Part shown: one piece after another, positions 8,130 to 15,473 of the stretch
How the letters are laid out: each line of letters starts with the position of its first letter
How positions within the stretch are numbered: the first letter of the stretch is position 1
IMG/VR virus record: IMGVR_UViG_3300036945_000020
Coordinates: 1 to 21,242 of that record
Source: a virus
Length of the DNA stretch: 21,242 nt
Strand: one strand, 5' to 3'
Program-made: the position numbers and the translations under genes
The notes under the pieces: generated by a model
The model's database searches: none
Told to the model about the DNA's origin: nothing
The model's input: the letters and a program-made list of their open reading frames with translations, nothing else

Positions 8130-8293
8130 TTATCTTTTCCCTTATTCCACAATTCAAACAATGTTCTGATCTTCTCTTCCGTCACGCCAAGGCGCACATC
8201 CATCTTGGCAAGGACGATGACCAGTGAGATGAACGCAAGAACAAGCGGCCATAGTTGGCCGATCAGTTCAACGGTAGATAAGTCACCTGCCAT
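8126..8293 (-). CDS. 55-aa single-pass membrane protein, holin or antiholin candidate
   Basis: Read by hand. ATG 8293 follows immediately on the stop of the 153-aa gene (TAA ATG), and its own TGA overlaps the endolysin GTG. The product has a short N-terminus (MAGDLSTVELIGQ), one hydrophobic segment (about 15-30, LWPLVLAFISLVIVLA) and a charged helical tail (MDVRLGVTEEKIRTLFELW) ending in GKDK. Its size, single membrane pass and coupling to the endolysin fit a small holin, pinholin or antiholin. It could equally be an accessory membrane protein. No family name is assigned. Confidence 0.75.
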   Translation of the reverse strand: MAGDLSTVELIGQLWPLVLAFISLVIVLAKMDVRLGVTEEKIRTLFELWNKGKDK

Positions 8294-8755
8294 TTATGCC
8301 CCCGGATTACGCCAGTCAGGAAAGTCGCTTTCATCAACTACGCCGTCGTTATTGGCGTCGTAGCGTAGGTCGTTGCGGTACTTCTCCCAAGGCTCCATGT
8401 CATCGTCCTCTTCAGGCTCGTCAATAAAGACAGTGCCGTTCGGATCGCTGTATGGCTTGGGTGCTTCTGGCTCAGGCGCTACCTCTTCTAGCTTCTTGTC
8501 ACGCGCATTGGCGTTGAGGCTCAAGCCACCGAGCAATCCGACGAACGCACCGATGATTGTTTGGAACGCTGGGTTAACCGTGTCAAGAATTGCGGTGCTG
8601 TCCACTACATCATTCGGAACAAATAGACCGATGACGAGTGCCAGCACAACAACGAGTATAACCGCCGATAGCGTGACAATAGCCACGCGAATAACAAACT
8701 CAACGGTATCGTTTACGCCTTCGGCGTTGCTTTCAAATTCTTTTAAGAAACTCAT
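8294..8755 (-). CDS. Two-pass membrane protein with C-terminal EF-hand-like loop, holin-like
   Basis: 153 residues. Two hydrophobic segments are clear: about 19-46 (FVIRVAIVTLSAVILVVVLA and on) and about 62-79 (PAFQTIIGAFVGLLGGLSL). An acidic Pro/Glu tail (about 89-121) follows. Residues 133-144 read DANNDGVVDESD, with D1, N3, D5, G6, V8, D9 and D12 of a canonical EF-hand/dockerin calcium loop. The start ATG 8755 overlaps the stop of the 72-aa gene (ATGA). The second segment resembles, from memory, proteins annotated as phage holins. A calcium-binding loop on such a protein is unexpected. Holin function is inferred from topology and position before the endolysin. Confidence 0.75.
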   Translation of the reverse strand: MSFLKEFESNAEGVNDTVEFVIRVAIVTLSAVILVVVLALVIGLFVPNDVVDSTAILDTVNPAFQTIIGAFVGLLGGLSLNANARDKKLEEVAPEPEAPKPYSDPNGTVFIDEPEEDDDMEPWEKYRNDLRYDANNDGVVDESDFPDWRNPGA

Positions 8756-8970
8756 CGGTCTGCCTTATGATCTAGCTTGTCTTCAATCCGGCGGAGGTGG
8801 AGCATCACCTCATCAAACTTCTTGTCGATGGCGTTGAACTTCTCTTCGCCGTAATCCAGCTTCGTTTCTAGAATTGCGAGGCGATTGCTTAACTGCGTCC
8901 ACACGCCAATAAGGCCGAAGACGCCAGCGATTAAAGTCAGAAGGGTATCAAGGCCGAAACTTGTATCCAT
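8752..8970 (-). CDS. 72-aa membrane-anchored coiled-coil protein
   Basis: One N-terminal hydrophobic segment (about 9-25, LLTLIAGVFGLIGVWTQ) followed by an amphipathic charged helix (about 27-70, RLAILETKLDYGEEKFNAID and on to RRIEDKLDHK) with heptad-like spacing. This topology resembles the XhlA/hemolysin-type lysis accessory proteins, though the order of membrane and coil is the reverse of some members. It is the first of three membrane proteins before the endolysin. Start ATG 8970 lies 12 bases after the preceding stop with a weak ribosome site. A role in lysis timing is plausible but unproven. Confidence 0.75.
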   Translation of the reverse strand: MDTSFGLDTLLTLIAGVFGLIGVWTQLSNRLAILETKLDYGEEKFNAIDKKFDEVMLHLRRIEDKLDHKADR

Positions 8971-8982
8971 CGACTGAAGTCT

Positions 8983-9306
8983 CTACCAAGGAAGCGCGGG
9001 ATGCACGACAGGCGGGTTGGCCTGGTCAGCAATCTGTTGCGCTACGCTGGCTTCGTAAGCTGCGACTTGCTCTTCACCAAGTGCGTCCTTAACCCAACCG
9101 ATCACCTGTGCTTCAGTCAGCGAGGCGTAGGGGGCGAACGGTGCATCGGCGTCGAGCGTAACGCCAGCGGAGCCATAGACGCCACCAGCGTGTTCGCCAT
9201 CAACACCGTCAAGACGCCAGTGAACGCAAAATACGACATCGCTTTGGCCTTCAGCTTCGGGGTATGCGTCAAGCTGAACGACGCTCCATGTGTTTGCAAC
9301 TGCCAT
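8983..9306 (-). CDS. 107-aa tail-fibre-associated protein of unknown function (DUF7936-like)
   Basis: Starts one base after the tail fibre stop (TAA A ATG) with an AAGGAAAG ribosome site. The N-terminal half is beta-like (NTWSVVQLDAYPEAEGQSDV, VVFCVHWRLDGVDGEHAG) and the C-terminal half helical (SLTEAQVIGWVKDALGEEQV), ending in the Pro-rich ANPPVVHPALPW. Proteins with the same opening and the same PPVVxPxLPW ending are familiar from phage genomes, where they sit beside fibre genes (DUF7936 as I recall, not searched). A role as fibre chaperone or base component is suggested by position only. Confidence 0.7.
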   Translation of the reverse strand: MAVANTWSVVQLDAYPEAEGQSDVVFCVHWRLDGVDGEHAGGVYGSAGVTLDADAPFAPYASLTEAQVIGWVKDALGEEQVAAYEASVAQQIADQANPPVVHPALPW

Positions 9307-9307
9307 T

Positions 9308-10975
9308 TTACTTTCCTTCTAGTTCGGCGAGACGCGCCCGCACTGATTGCAATTCTTTGACCAGCATCGGGACCAGCTTGGAGTAGTCCACGCCCATAGT
9401 GGCGTCGGGGTCTTCTGGTTGGTTGACTGCCTCTGGCGCGACTTCAAGAAGTTCCTGCGCAATGAAGCCGTAACGCTGCTCACTATCGTCTGCGTTCCAC
9501 TTAAAGCTGCGAACCTGTAATGCGTCGATGAGGCTTGAGGCTTCTGGTGCGTCTACGATGTCGTGCTTTAGGCGAACGTCTGAAGTGACGTTGTACGACG
9601 TGGTTGTACCGCTAACGCCAATCGACCCTACAACGCCATTAGGGTTGTTGAAAACAATAGCATCTACCGCAGATGTGTTTGAAGACACCATTCCTATGCC
9701 ATTAGCTATACCCGAACCAAAGTTGGCGATTGTAACACGCGCTGAGTTAACAACCGTTGTCGTCCCCACCAGCAAGTTGCCGCTGCTGTCGATGCGCATT
9801 TTCTCTGTGTTATTGGTTTTAAACAGAAGATTGTGGTTTGTTGTAGTACCCAGTGACCCCTGCACCCCACCTTCTGCTGACATAAGTATATTGCAAGTAC
9901 CAGCAATTACCGCAGCATCAAACTGCACTTGTAGCCTATACGCTGGCGAACTCGTACCAATCCCGACGTTGCCGCTGCTGTCGATGCGCATACGTTCTGT
10001 GTCGTTAGTCAGCAGCATCATAGCTGTGTTCTGTCGGACAGAGAGGTTCACACCCGCAGCTACCCGCTGGATAATAAACTCGTCGCTAGTGTAACTTGCG
10101 GAGTTACCGTAGCGGATAAATGGCCCGTCAACTTGCAACTTCGCACTCGGCGAACTCGTACCAATCCCGACGTTGCCGCTGCTGGTGATGCGCATACGTT
10201 CTGTGGGGTCGGTTGCGCCGTCCGCAGTGGTCGAAAACAAAAGGCGACCGGGGTAATCATTCGTGCCAGCAGTGGCATCTGCTTCACTACTGATACTTGC
10301 AAATGTTCCTCCAGCGCTGTCGGTAAAGCCTATGAACCCTAGAATTTCACCTGCCGTTATGCTTGTTGCAGCCTCGCCGCGGCCAAGGGCCGCGATGGCG
10401 TGACCAGTACCGCTAAAAGCGTTCCCGACCACCTGAACCCGGCTGTATTGTGCATTGCCGCCTGTAGTGAAAGAACTTGATGCGCCAACAATTAGCTTAC
10501 CACTGCTGTCGATGCGCATGGCTTCCGCACCGCCTTCAACAAAGGCAATAGTGTCGGCTGTGGGGGAGTAGATACCCGTATTGGTATCACCAGTAAAGGT
10601 GTAGGATGGCGTGCCAACCGCACCAAGGGCGTTGGCAATACTGGCGGCCGAGGCCGCGCCGAGGGTAGGCGTAACAAAAGTCGGGCTATTCGACGGAGCC
10701 TTCGCGTTAAGCTGCGTCTGGATGTTTGAAGAAACAGTATCCAAATAGCTAAGTTCGGTTGGGCTGATCGTCGCGCCATTGGCGGACACGTTACCGGCGA
10801 TGGCCAGCGTCTTGCCTGCACCGACATTTAAGCCGACAGATGTTCCTGTACCGGCCGCAGCAAAGAGCGCATCGACTAGATCGAGATCGGTATTAACCTT
10901 TGTCCCCCAAGTATCGGCGGATGCGCCGACTTCAGGTTTCGTTAATCCAAGGTTTGTTGTGGTTGTATCAGCCAT
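9308..10975 (-). CDS. Tail fibre/spike with C-terminal S74 intramolecular chaperone
   Basis: 555 residues. The N-terminus ([20 protein letters not shown], then [17 protein letters not shown]) is the common virion-attachment opening of phage fibres. The shaft is Gly/Ser/Thr-rich and holds four copies of an MRIxSSGxxxxG motif (about 153, 261, 329 and 393). Residues 465-555 are a peptidase S74 domain: SDVRLKHDI carries the catalytic Ser465 and Lys470 spaced as in the K1F endosialidase chaperone. [17 protein letters not shown] and a final coiled coil ([18 protein letters not shown]) complete it. Such domains help the fibre trimerise and then cut themselves off. The start ATG 10975 follows a GAGGAC ribosome site. 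The fibre probably binds the host surface; the receptor cannot be guessed. Confidence 0.9.
   Translation of the reverse strand: MADTTTTNLGLTKPEVGASADTWGTKVNTDLDLVDALFAAAGTGTSVGLNVGAGKTLAIAGNVSANGATISPTELSYLDTVSSNIQTQLNAKAPSNSPTFVTPTLGAASAASIANALGAVGTPSYTFTGDTNTGIYSPTADTIAFVEGGAEAMRIDSSGKLIVGASSSFTTGGNAQYSRVQVVGNAFSGTGHAIAALGRGEAATSITAGEILGFIGFTDSAGGTFASISSEADATAGTNDYPGRLLFSTTADGATDPTERMRITSSGNVGIGTSSPSAKLQVDGPFIRYGNSASYTSDEFIIQRVAAGVNLSVRQNTAMMLLTNDTERMRIDSSGNVGIGTSSPAYRLQVQFDAAVIAGTCNILMSAEGGVQGSLGTTTNHNLLFKTNNTEKMRIDSSGNLLVGTTTVVNSARVTIANFGSGIANGIGMVSSNTSAVDAIVFNNPNGVVGSIGVSGTTTSYNVTSDVRLKHDIVDAPEASSLIDALQVRSFKWNADDSEQRYGFIAQELLEVAPEAVNQPEDPDATMGVDYSKLVPMLVKELQSVRARLAELEGK
9945..10205 (-). 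repeat. Pair of 57-base direct repeats inside the tail-fibre gene
   Basis: The 57-base segments at 9945-10001 and 10149-10205 differ at only two adjacent positions and encode the RMRI(D/T)[12 protein letters not shown] motif. Shorter, more diverged copies of the core lie near 9776-9800 and 10500-10520. The near-identity at DNA level, beyond what the protein motif demands, suggests a recent duplication or recombination between shaft units. Confidence 0.85.
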
Positions 10976-10983
10976 TTAAGTCC

Positions 10984-11865
10984 TCACGCAGCTTGCTGCC
11001 ATATTTCTTCTGTATCAGAAATTGGCGTCCATGTCTCGTTTGTTGTTGATTGCGGTGTCCAAGTTTCTGCAATTACTTCGGCGGGTGTCCAAGTCTCGGA
11101 TGTATCAGACGCAGCAGTCCACGTTTCTGGCGTGACTGGCTCGGGCTCCCACTTCTTTGTGCCGTTAATCGTGACGCTAGATTGTGCGTTACAGTTGACA
11201 GCGGCAGGGGTCTGGCGAATTACGGACACGCTTGTCGATGATGTCGCATTCGATGTAATGATTACAAGGAACACACCCTGAAGCGATACGCTTACTGACG
11301 ATGTGGCGTTTGATGCAATAGACGCATCAAATACACGATTGACGTTTACCGATACGCTCGATGTCGCTGTGTCCGTTACGCTTGCAAGAGCAATTCTCTG
11401 CGCTGCAACGGATGTCGATGATGTGGCCGTAGATGATACCACAATGTCGGCGTAACGAATAGCCGAGACGCTGACCGACGATGCTGCGCTAACGGCTACA
11501 GCGGCTTTCTGGACGCGGTTAGCAGTGACAGAGGTGGATGACTGCGCGTTAACTGTGATCGAAGCCACAGCCAGCTTCAGCGCAGCTACCGAGACGCTAG
11601 ATGTGGCTGTCGTCGTAACCGCTGCAAACGCAACCCGGTTGGCGGTGACAGTCGTGGACGATGTGGCTGTGGATGTCGCAGATGCAATCCGGACACGCTT
11701 TGCCACAACAGTTGTGGACGATGCCGCGCTAGACGCGACGGAAATACTCTGAACGCGGTTGGCGGTTACGGCAGCACTAGACGCGGCAGTTACTGCAATA
11801 GACGCCTCTTTAGGGTCTATGCCGTAATTACCGCGTCCGTATAGACCACTGCCGTAGCCAGACAT
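10984..11865 (-). CDS. 293-aa repeat protein: eleven 20-residue units plus 10-residue ETWTP units
   Basis: The N-terminus (residues 1-19) is a Gly/Tyr-rich leader with GYGSGLYGRGNYG. Residues 20-239 are exactly eleven consecutive 20-residue repeats, with A at unit position 8, the pair SS at 10-11 and V/I at 14 kept in every unit. Many units end in NRV or similar, and the alternating small/beta-branched pattern predicts regular beta-strands. After EPEPVT, residues 246-293 are four and a half 10-residue repeats of the type xETWTPxxxx. There are no membrane segments or catalytic motifs. It sits between a tail-associated gene and the fibre, so it is probably a virion surface filament, fibre or capsid decoration, but I do not recognise a family. 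ATG 11865 lies four bases after the upstream stop. Confidence 0.8.
   Translation of the reverse strand: MSGYGSGLYGRGNYGIDPKEASIAVTAASSAAVTANRVQSISVASSAASSTTVVAKRVRIASATSTATSSTTVTANRVAFAAVTTTATSSVSVAALKLAVASITVNAQSSTSVTANRVQKAAVAVSAASSVSVSAIRYADIVVSSTATSSTSVAAQRIALASVTDTATSSVSVNVNRVFDASIASNATSSVSVSLQGVFLVIITSNATSSTSVSVIRQTPAAVNCNAQSSVTINGTKKWEPEPVTPETWTAASDTSETWTPAEVIAETWTPQSTTNETWTPISDTEEIWQQAA
10987..11130 (-). repeat. 30-base tandem repeats encoding ETWTP decapeptides
   Basis: Five tandem units encode PETWTAASDT, SETWTPAEVI, AETWTPQSTT, NETWTPISDT and the truncated EEIWQQAA. Trp at unit position 4 is invariant and Glu at position 2 is invariant. They form the C-terminus of the 293-aa protein. 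Confidence 0.85.
11149..11808 (-). repeat. Eleven 60-base tandem coding repeats
   Basis: Residues 20-239 of the 293-aa protein divide into eleven units of exactly 60 bases with no insertion or deletion. The periodicity is visible in the DNA as a recurrent GATGATGT-like string on the plus strand about every 60 bases from 11236 upward. Units are diverged, so the array is old or under selection for variation. Confidence 0.9.
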
Positions 11866-11869
11866 CTAT

Positions 11870-12250
11870 TTAGTCCAGATTGATGTCGAAGTCAGCCGCA
11901 GGAATACGGAGAACGTCACCGCTTGCAATCGTCTTGCTTGTGGTCAACGCACCATAGGCAAGCATATTACCACCAGAAACAGCGTCAGAGATTGCAGCAT
12001 AAGTTACTGTACCCCAAGACGCGCTTGCAGTTGGGAACTCAACCGCCGCTGTATTGGACGCTTGGTTGGCTGTGACGGTGAACGCAATCGTTTGACGTGC
12101 ATAAGAACCACCGGAAACTTCTGTACCGGAGTTAGCTTCGCCGGGATCAGACGTATACAGGCCGACATACAAAGTGGCGGGTGCGGTGTAGGGCGTTGCA
12201 CCGAACACATGGCCGAGAACCTTGTTCTCAAGATAATTAGAAAAACTCAT
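11870..12250 (-). CDS. Tail-associated 126-aa protein (phage tail fibre/Gp80-like)
   Basis: Starts at ATG 12250, overlapping the adaptor stop by four bases (ATGA). The N-terminal helix (SFSNYLENKVLGHVFGATPY) precedes TAPATLYVGLYTSDPGE, a short block typical of small phage proteins often annotated as tail fibre proteins, named from memory. The rest is beta-rich with Ala/Thr repeats (VSGGSYARQTIAFT, WGTVTYAAISDAVSGG) and ends in IPAADFDINLD. No membrane or catalytic motif is present. Its position between adaptor and repeat protein suggests a virion component at the tail or head surface. Confidence 0.7.
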   Translation of the reverse strand: MSFSNYLENKVLGHVFGATPYTAPATLYVGLYTSDPGEANSGTEVSGGSYARQTIAFTVTANQASNTAAVEFPTASASWGTVTYAAISDAVSGGNMLAYGALTTSKTIASGDVLRIPAADFDINLD

Positions 12251-12867
12251 CCGAATGTCCTTATGCGGGGTTTCAGTTTAGACGAACCAATACGCGCACG
12301 CTCATCGGCAATGCGCATATCTTCTACCAGCTTCTCATACAAAGAAGTCCAGATGGCGGTGCGTTCATCTTCCTTTAAGTACGGCGCGGACTGTGCCAGC
12401 GTGCCGTATAGGTAGATGTCTGGGCTTTCAGTCAGAAGCCAGTTAGTCGGCGCTGCGTCAGACAATGGCGTCAGCTTGGAGTAGTAAAGTAGTTCTGCAT
12501 CGTAAGACCCATCGGGTTGCGGCAGAACTTCAAACTGCTGGCCGATGGTTGTAAAGAATAGCGGTTGGCCTGCGGAACTGTAGGCGAAGCTGTCTTCAAG
12601 AAGCTGTTCTGGCGTGACGTAGACCAGTGGTGTAATTGGGTTTGTGTTCAACTGAAACCGGATTGTTTCTTTCCAGTCAGCAGGAACAGAAAAGTACGGC
12701 GTATCCATAGTTGCGGTCGCCCGCGTCACCATCTTACGGTGACGGATTTGGCGGGTCATCTGCGCTTCAGCAAGCGAAATGAAGTTCGGAATAGCAGCCG
12801 TCAGATCAGACCGATTGAGCCAATCGGCGACTGCGGTCTTCAACTCTGAATACGTCGTAATCGCCAT
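12247..12867 (-). CDS. Head-tail adaptor protein
   Basis: 206 residues beginning MAITTYSELKTAVADWLNRS, then PNFISLAEAQMTRQIRHRKM. This helix pattern marks the podovirus adaptor/tail accessory factor family, equivalent in role to P22 gp4 and to the SU10 adaptor, which docks under the portal. The middle is beta-rich (PYFSVPADWKETIRFQL, PLVYVTPEQLLED) and the C-terminal helix is followed by a basic tail (SSKLKPRIRTFG). Its start shares one base with the stop of the 101-aa gene (TAATG). The gene order capsid, small protein, adaptor supports the call. Confidence 0.8.
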   Translation of the reverse strand: MAITTYSELKTAVADWLNRSDLTAAIPNFISLAEAQMTRQIRHRKMVTRATATMDTPYFSVPADWKETIRFQLNTNPITPLVYVTPEQLLEDSFAYSSAGQPLFFTTIGQQFEVLPQPDGSYDAELLYYSKLTPLSDAAPTNWLLTESPDIYLYGTLAQSAPYLKEDERTAIWTSLYEKLVEDMRIADERARIGSSKLKPRIRTFG

Positions 12868-13172
12868 TAAACAGTCCCCGGCCTTGTGCGGAAGTAACGA
12901 TTATCAGGATCGTTCAGCCACTTCTTCATCGCCTCTTGGTCTTTAGTAATACCCTGGCGTTCAAGTTCGTAATACACTGAAATCGGAATGCTGCCAACCT
13001 TTGTCCACTCACCCCAGCGTTCCGGCGCTTCGTTGAACTCACGTTTGTTCTGCTCGATGATTGCTGAAACGTCTTGCTCTTTCGAGATGATCGCTTCGTC
13101 CTTACCGGCATCATAATCATAAAAAGTTTTGACGCCTGTGAAAGCATCGTCGTTGATAAGGCGTTTAGTCAT
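12867..13172 (-). CDS. 101-aa phage protein of unknown function in the head module
   Basis: Starts at ATG 13172 with a GAGGG ribosome site four bases upstream, just past the stem-loop that follows the capsid gene. Helical and charged: DVSAIIEQNKREFNEAPERW, then WTKVGSIPISVYYELERQG, and a conserved-looking end WLNDPDNRYFRTRPGTV. I have seen this ending in other podovirus head modules but know no function. No membrane segment is present. A head-completion role is possible from its place between capsid and adaptor. Confidence 0.75.
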   Translation of the reverse strand: MTKRLINDDAFTGVKTFYDYDAGKDEAIISKEQDVSAIIEQNKREFNEAPERWGEWTKVGSIPISVYYELERQGITKDQEAMKKWLNDPDNRYFRTRPGTV

Positions 13173-13191
13173 AAAACCCTCAATAGTTAGA

Positions 13192-13214
13192 TGAGGGGGC
13201 GTTATGCCCCCTCA
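13192..13214 (-). terminator. Stem-loop after the major capsid gene, possible partial terminator
   Basis: A perfect 9-bp stem (TGAGGGGGC / GCCCCCTCA on the plus strand) with a five-base loop lies 15 bases downstream of the capsid stop. There is no immediate U-run on the minus strand; a TTTT follows only about 15 bases later, so efficient intrinsic termination is doubtful. It may protect or attenuate the capsid messenger to favour high capsid expression. Confidence 0.6.
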
Positions 13215-13229
13215 CCCAATTAGACCTTC

Positions 13230-14192
13230 TTACGAAGTGGTCAAGTCGGCTACGATACCGTGAGCAGCTTGGCTGTTTACCTTCAGGCCATACTCAACAA
13301 GGAGCAAAGCCTTCTCGGCGTCGCCGGTTTTCGCCAAGTCCATTTTCTGGATTGGACGAAGAACTGCCAACGATGCGTAATCGGGATCAACGATGAACGC
13401 ATCGCGGTCACGCTGGAAGCGGTTAGGGACGATGTTGACCGTACCGAAGTCAGACACATAAACGTCGGCTGCGCCGATGATCTGCGCCTGCTGGCCAGCA
13501 GGAACGTCACGGAACTTCGTGGCGATACCGGCGAAAGCAGAAGCGGCGGTCTTGTTGAAAGGACCAACCATCAACATCTTTGGCGTGCCACCCGAAGTCC
13601 AGACCTGCTGGATTACGTTCTTCAGAAGTGCTTCTGTGAACGCACGCTGCGTACCGTCGGTACGAGCAGCAGTTGGGGTCGAGCCAACAGTTGGGTTAGC
13701 ACCGCCTGAACCGAACGAGGTGTTCGAGGTCAACCATGCAGGCAGACCAGCAGTACGACGTGCAGTGGTGGTGTTACCAGCAACCGATGCCTGGTTGGCA
13801 AGAAGAGCGGCTTCCATGTCGCGCTTCAGTTCCGAACCCAGTTTGGCAAGCTGATAGGTCATTTCGTTACGACGACCAGCCTTATCGACTGCTTCAAGCG
13901 TACCGGAGATTACGACGTTCTTCGTGCTGATCTGCGTGTAGTTACCAACGCGTGCGGTTGGTGATACAGCAGTGAACGAAGAGATGTCGTCACCTTCAAG
14001 CGCAGCGTTAGAAGCCGAAGCCGCAGCCAAAGCATCTGTCTGCCACTCGAAGTAGGTGTTCTTGACGCTTTCGCGGCCAATGTTCGAGATGAACGGAGTT
14101 TCTTCTGGCGAGATGTTATAGATAACATTCGACAAGTCTTCACGAATACCGATAGCGGAGTACCGGGTAAAAGTATTTGCTACAATAGCCAT
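13230..14192 (-). CDS. Major capsid protein, SU10-like HK97 fold
   Basis: 320 residues starting MAIVANTFTRYSAIGIREDL. The block SNVIYNISPEETPFISNIG, then YFEWQTDALAAAS, is diagnostic of the SU10-type major capsid family, including DUF5309-like members. Later segments (TYQLAKLGSELKRDMEAALL, PKMLMVGPFNKTAASAF) fit the spine helix and the A domain of the HK97 fold. ATG 14192 has an AAGGA ribosome site nine bases upstream. It follows the scaffold gene by 15 bases and is followed by a strong stem-loop, the usual arrangement for the most abundant virion protein. No protease gene is seen nearby. Confidence 0.9.
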   Translation of the reverse strand: MAIVANTFTRYSAIGIREDLSNVIYNISPEETPFISNIGRESVKNTYFEWQTDALAAASASNAALEGDDISSFTAVSPTARVGNYTQISTKNVVISGTLEAVDKAGRRNEMTYQLAKLGSELKRDMEAALLANQASVAGNTTTARRTAGLPAWLTSNTSFGSGGANPTVGSTPTAARTDGTQRAFTEALLKNVIQQVWTSGGTPKMLMVGPFNKTAASAFAGIATKFRDVPAGQQAQIIGAADVYVSDFGTVNIVPNRFQRDRDAFIVDPDYASLAVLRPIQKMDLAKTGDAEKALLLVEYGLKVNSQAAHGIVADLTTS

Positions 14193-14207
14193 TAGTCCAA
14201 ATCCTTA

Positions 14208-15218
14208 TTAAATGAGTTTATCCAATAAGGCCGCTGCGTCTGCAACACGGCCTGTACGCGCAAGGCGCTGAGACGCTCTCTTTACATCGGTAGAACGATT
14301 ATTGACTTGAGTACCTGAAGAACCTGGGCGAACAATCCGCGCAACCTTCTTTGGCTGTGCCTTTGCTTTTTCCACTTTCTTAGAACCCTTATCAAACATC
14401 ATAGCTTTGCGTAGGATCGAAACGTGAGTAGCTTGGACAAGTGCGCTTAGGTCGCGTTCGCTAAACCCATTGGCCAAAGCCCATTCACGAAGTTCCTTAG
14501 CTTCGCTTTGCATTGTGCCTTCGTCTTTCCATTCAGGAATGACTTCGGTGAGTTTGGCGCGCTCTGACTGCACAATGTCAGCCAATGCCCGCTGTTGCTC
14601 TTTGCTCATCTCTTCCGCAATCCGCTGCTGTTCAGTGTTAATTGCCTGAAGTTTAGCGGCTCGTTCCTGACGAGACTTATTCCAATGCCGTTCTAACCGC
14701 GCCGCCTCAATGGGGTCTTCGTTATAAAGATTGTCCCAGTCAGGCTCAGCCTCGGACTGCATCTCGATTTGCGCTTTAAGCGTCGGGAGCAGTTCCGCGT
14801 ATTGAGCGCGTTCCACACGGATTGCTTCGGCTTCGCTATGGAACGACTTGCGTTCTTCGGCTAATGCCTGGGTTTTCCGTGTATAATCCGAATAACGAGA
14901 ATAACCTTTCCGAAGTTCGTCAAGGGTGACTTCCGTTTCTTCACCGTCAAGTTTAACCTTGATGGTTAGATCGTCAGGAAGTTCCTGTTCGATAACCTCT
15001 TCGTTGTCGTTCTCTTCATCTCGGTCGAACTGTTCGTCTTCCTCTTCTTCCGAGTACTCCTCGGCTTCAGGTTCTTCCGCGTCGTCCTGAGCCTCTTCAG
15101 GCTCTTGCGCCTCGTCCGTGTCTTGGTTGTCCTCATCCGGGCCAAGCAGTTGGTCGATGGCTAGGCTTGCTTCGTGGAGGCCGATCCCAGCATTGGGGTT
15201 GCCGACTTGTTCCGTCAT
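14208..15218 (-). CDS. Scaffold protein
   Basis: 336 residues from ATG 15218. A GTG at 15227 also lies in frame, but it is part of the AAGGTG ribosome site itself, so the ATG six bases later is the true start. Residues about 28-80 are extremely acidic with few hydrophobics. Then comes DLTIKVKLDGEETEVTLDEL with GYSRYSDYTRKTQALAEERK, a signature I associate with podovirus scaffolds. A long charged coiled coil (about 120-230) and a Lys/Arg-rich C-terminus (KGSKKVEKAKAQPKK and on) follow; basic C-termini of scaffolds bind the inner capsid face. It sits directly before the capsid gene. Scaffolds guide procapsid assembly and then leave. Confidence 0.9.
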   Translation of the reverse strand: MTEQVGNPNAGIGLHEASLAIDQLLGPDEDNQDTDEAQEPEEAQDDAEEPEAEEYSEEEEDEQFDRDEENDNEEVIEQELPDDLTIKVKLDGEETEVTLDELRKGYSRYSDYTRKTQALAEERKSFHSEAEAIRVERAQYAELLPTLKAQIEMQSEAEPDWDNLYNEDPIEAARLERHWNKSRQERAAKLQAINTEQQRIAEEMSKEQQRALADIVQSERAKLTEVIPEWKDEGTMQSEAKELREWALANGFSERDLSALVQATHVSILRKAMMFDKGSKKVEKAKAQPKKVARIVRPGSSGTQVNNRSTDVKRASQRLARTGRVADAAALLDKLI

Positions 15219-15242
15219 ATATAGCACCTTTTTATATAAATG

Positions 15243-15473
15243 TTAACTCCTTGATTTGGCGACTAGGCCGTTATCAAGAATTGCCTGTAGGCGGGCTTTC
15301 AAACGCTCAAGTCCTTTGAGCGTGTGAAACATGTCAGAGCGTGCGTCGTCGTCGGCGTAACCCGACATGCGCCACTCTTCAAAAATATCTTTTTCCACTT
15401 GGGCAAACGCTTCCTTGAGAAGTTCATCTTCAAGAAGGCGCTTTGCGTGGTTAGCTTTTGTTATTACGTCCAT
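15243..15473 (-). CDS. 76-aa helical protein of unknown function
   Basis: Start ATG 15473 shares one base with the stop of the 475-aa gene (TAATG). The protein is almost fully helical and charged: MDVITKANHAKRLLEDELLK, then EAFAQVEKDIFEEWRMSGYA, and LKGLERLKARLQAILDNG. It has no membrane segment and no recognised domain. Its place between portal-linked and scaffold genes suggests a structural or assembly role. Small helical proteins of this sort are frequent before scaffold genes of podoviruses. Confidence 0.75.
   Translation of the reverse strand: MDVITKANHAKRLLEDELLKEAFAQVEKDIFEEWRMSGYADDDARSDMFHTLKGLERLKARLQAILDNGLVAKSRS

Noticed and set aside
9708-10302. Repeated GTTGCCGCTGCTGTCGATG strings as a possible CRISPR or regulatory array
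   Set aside because: They are irregularly spaced and each encodes the same fibre motif (MRIDSSGN), so they are coding repeats.
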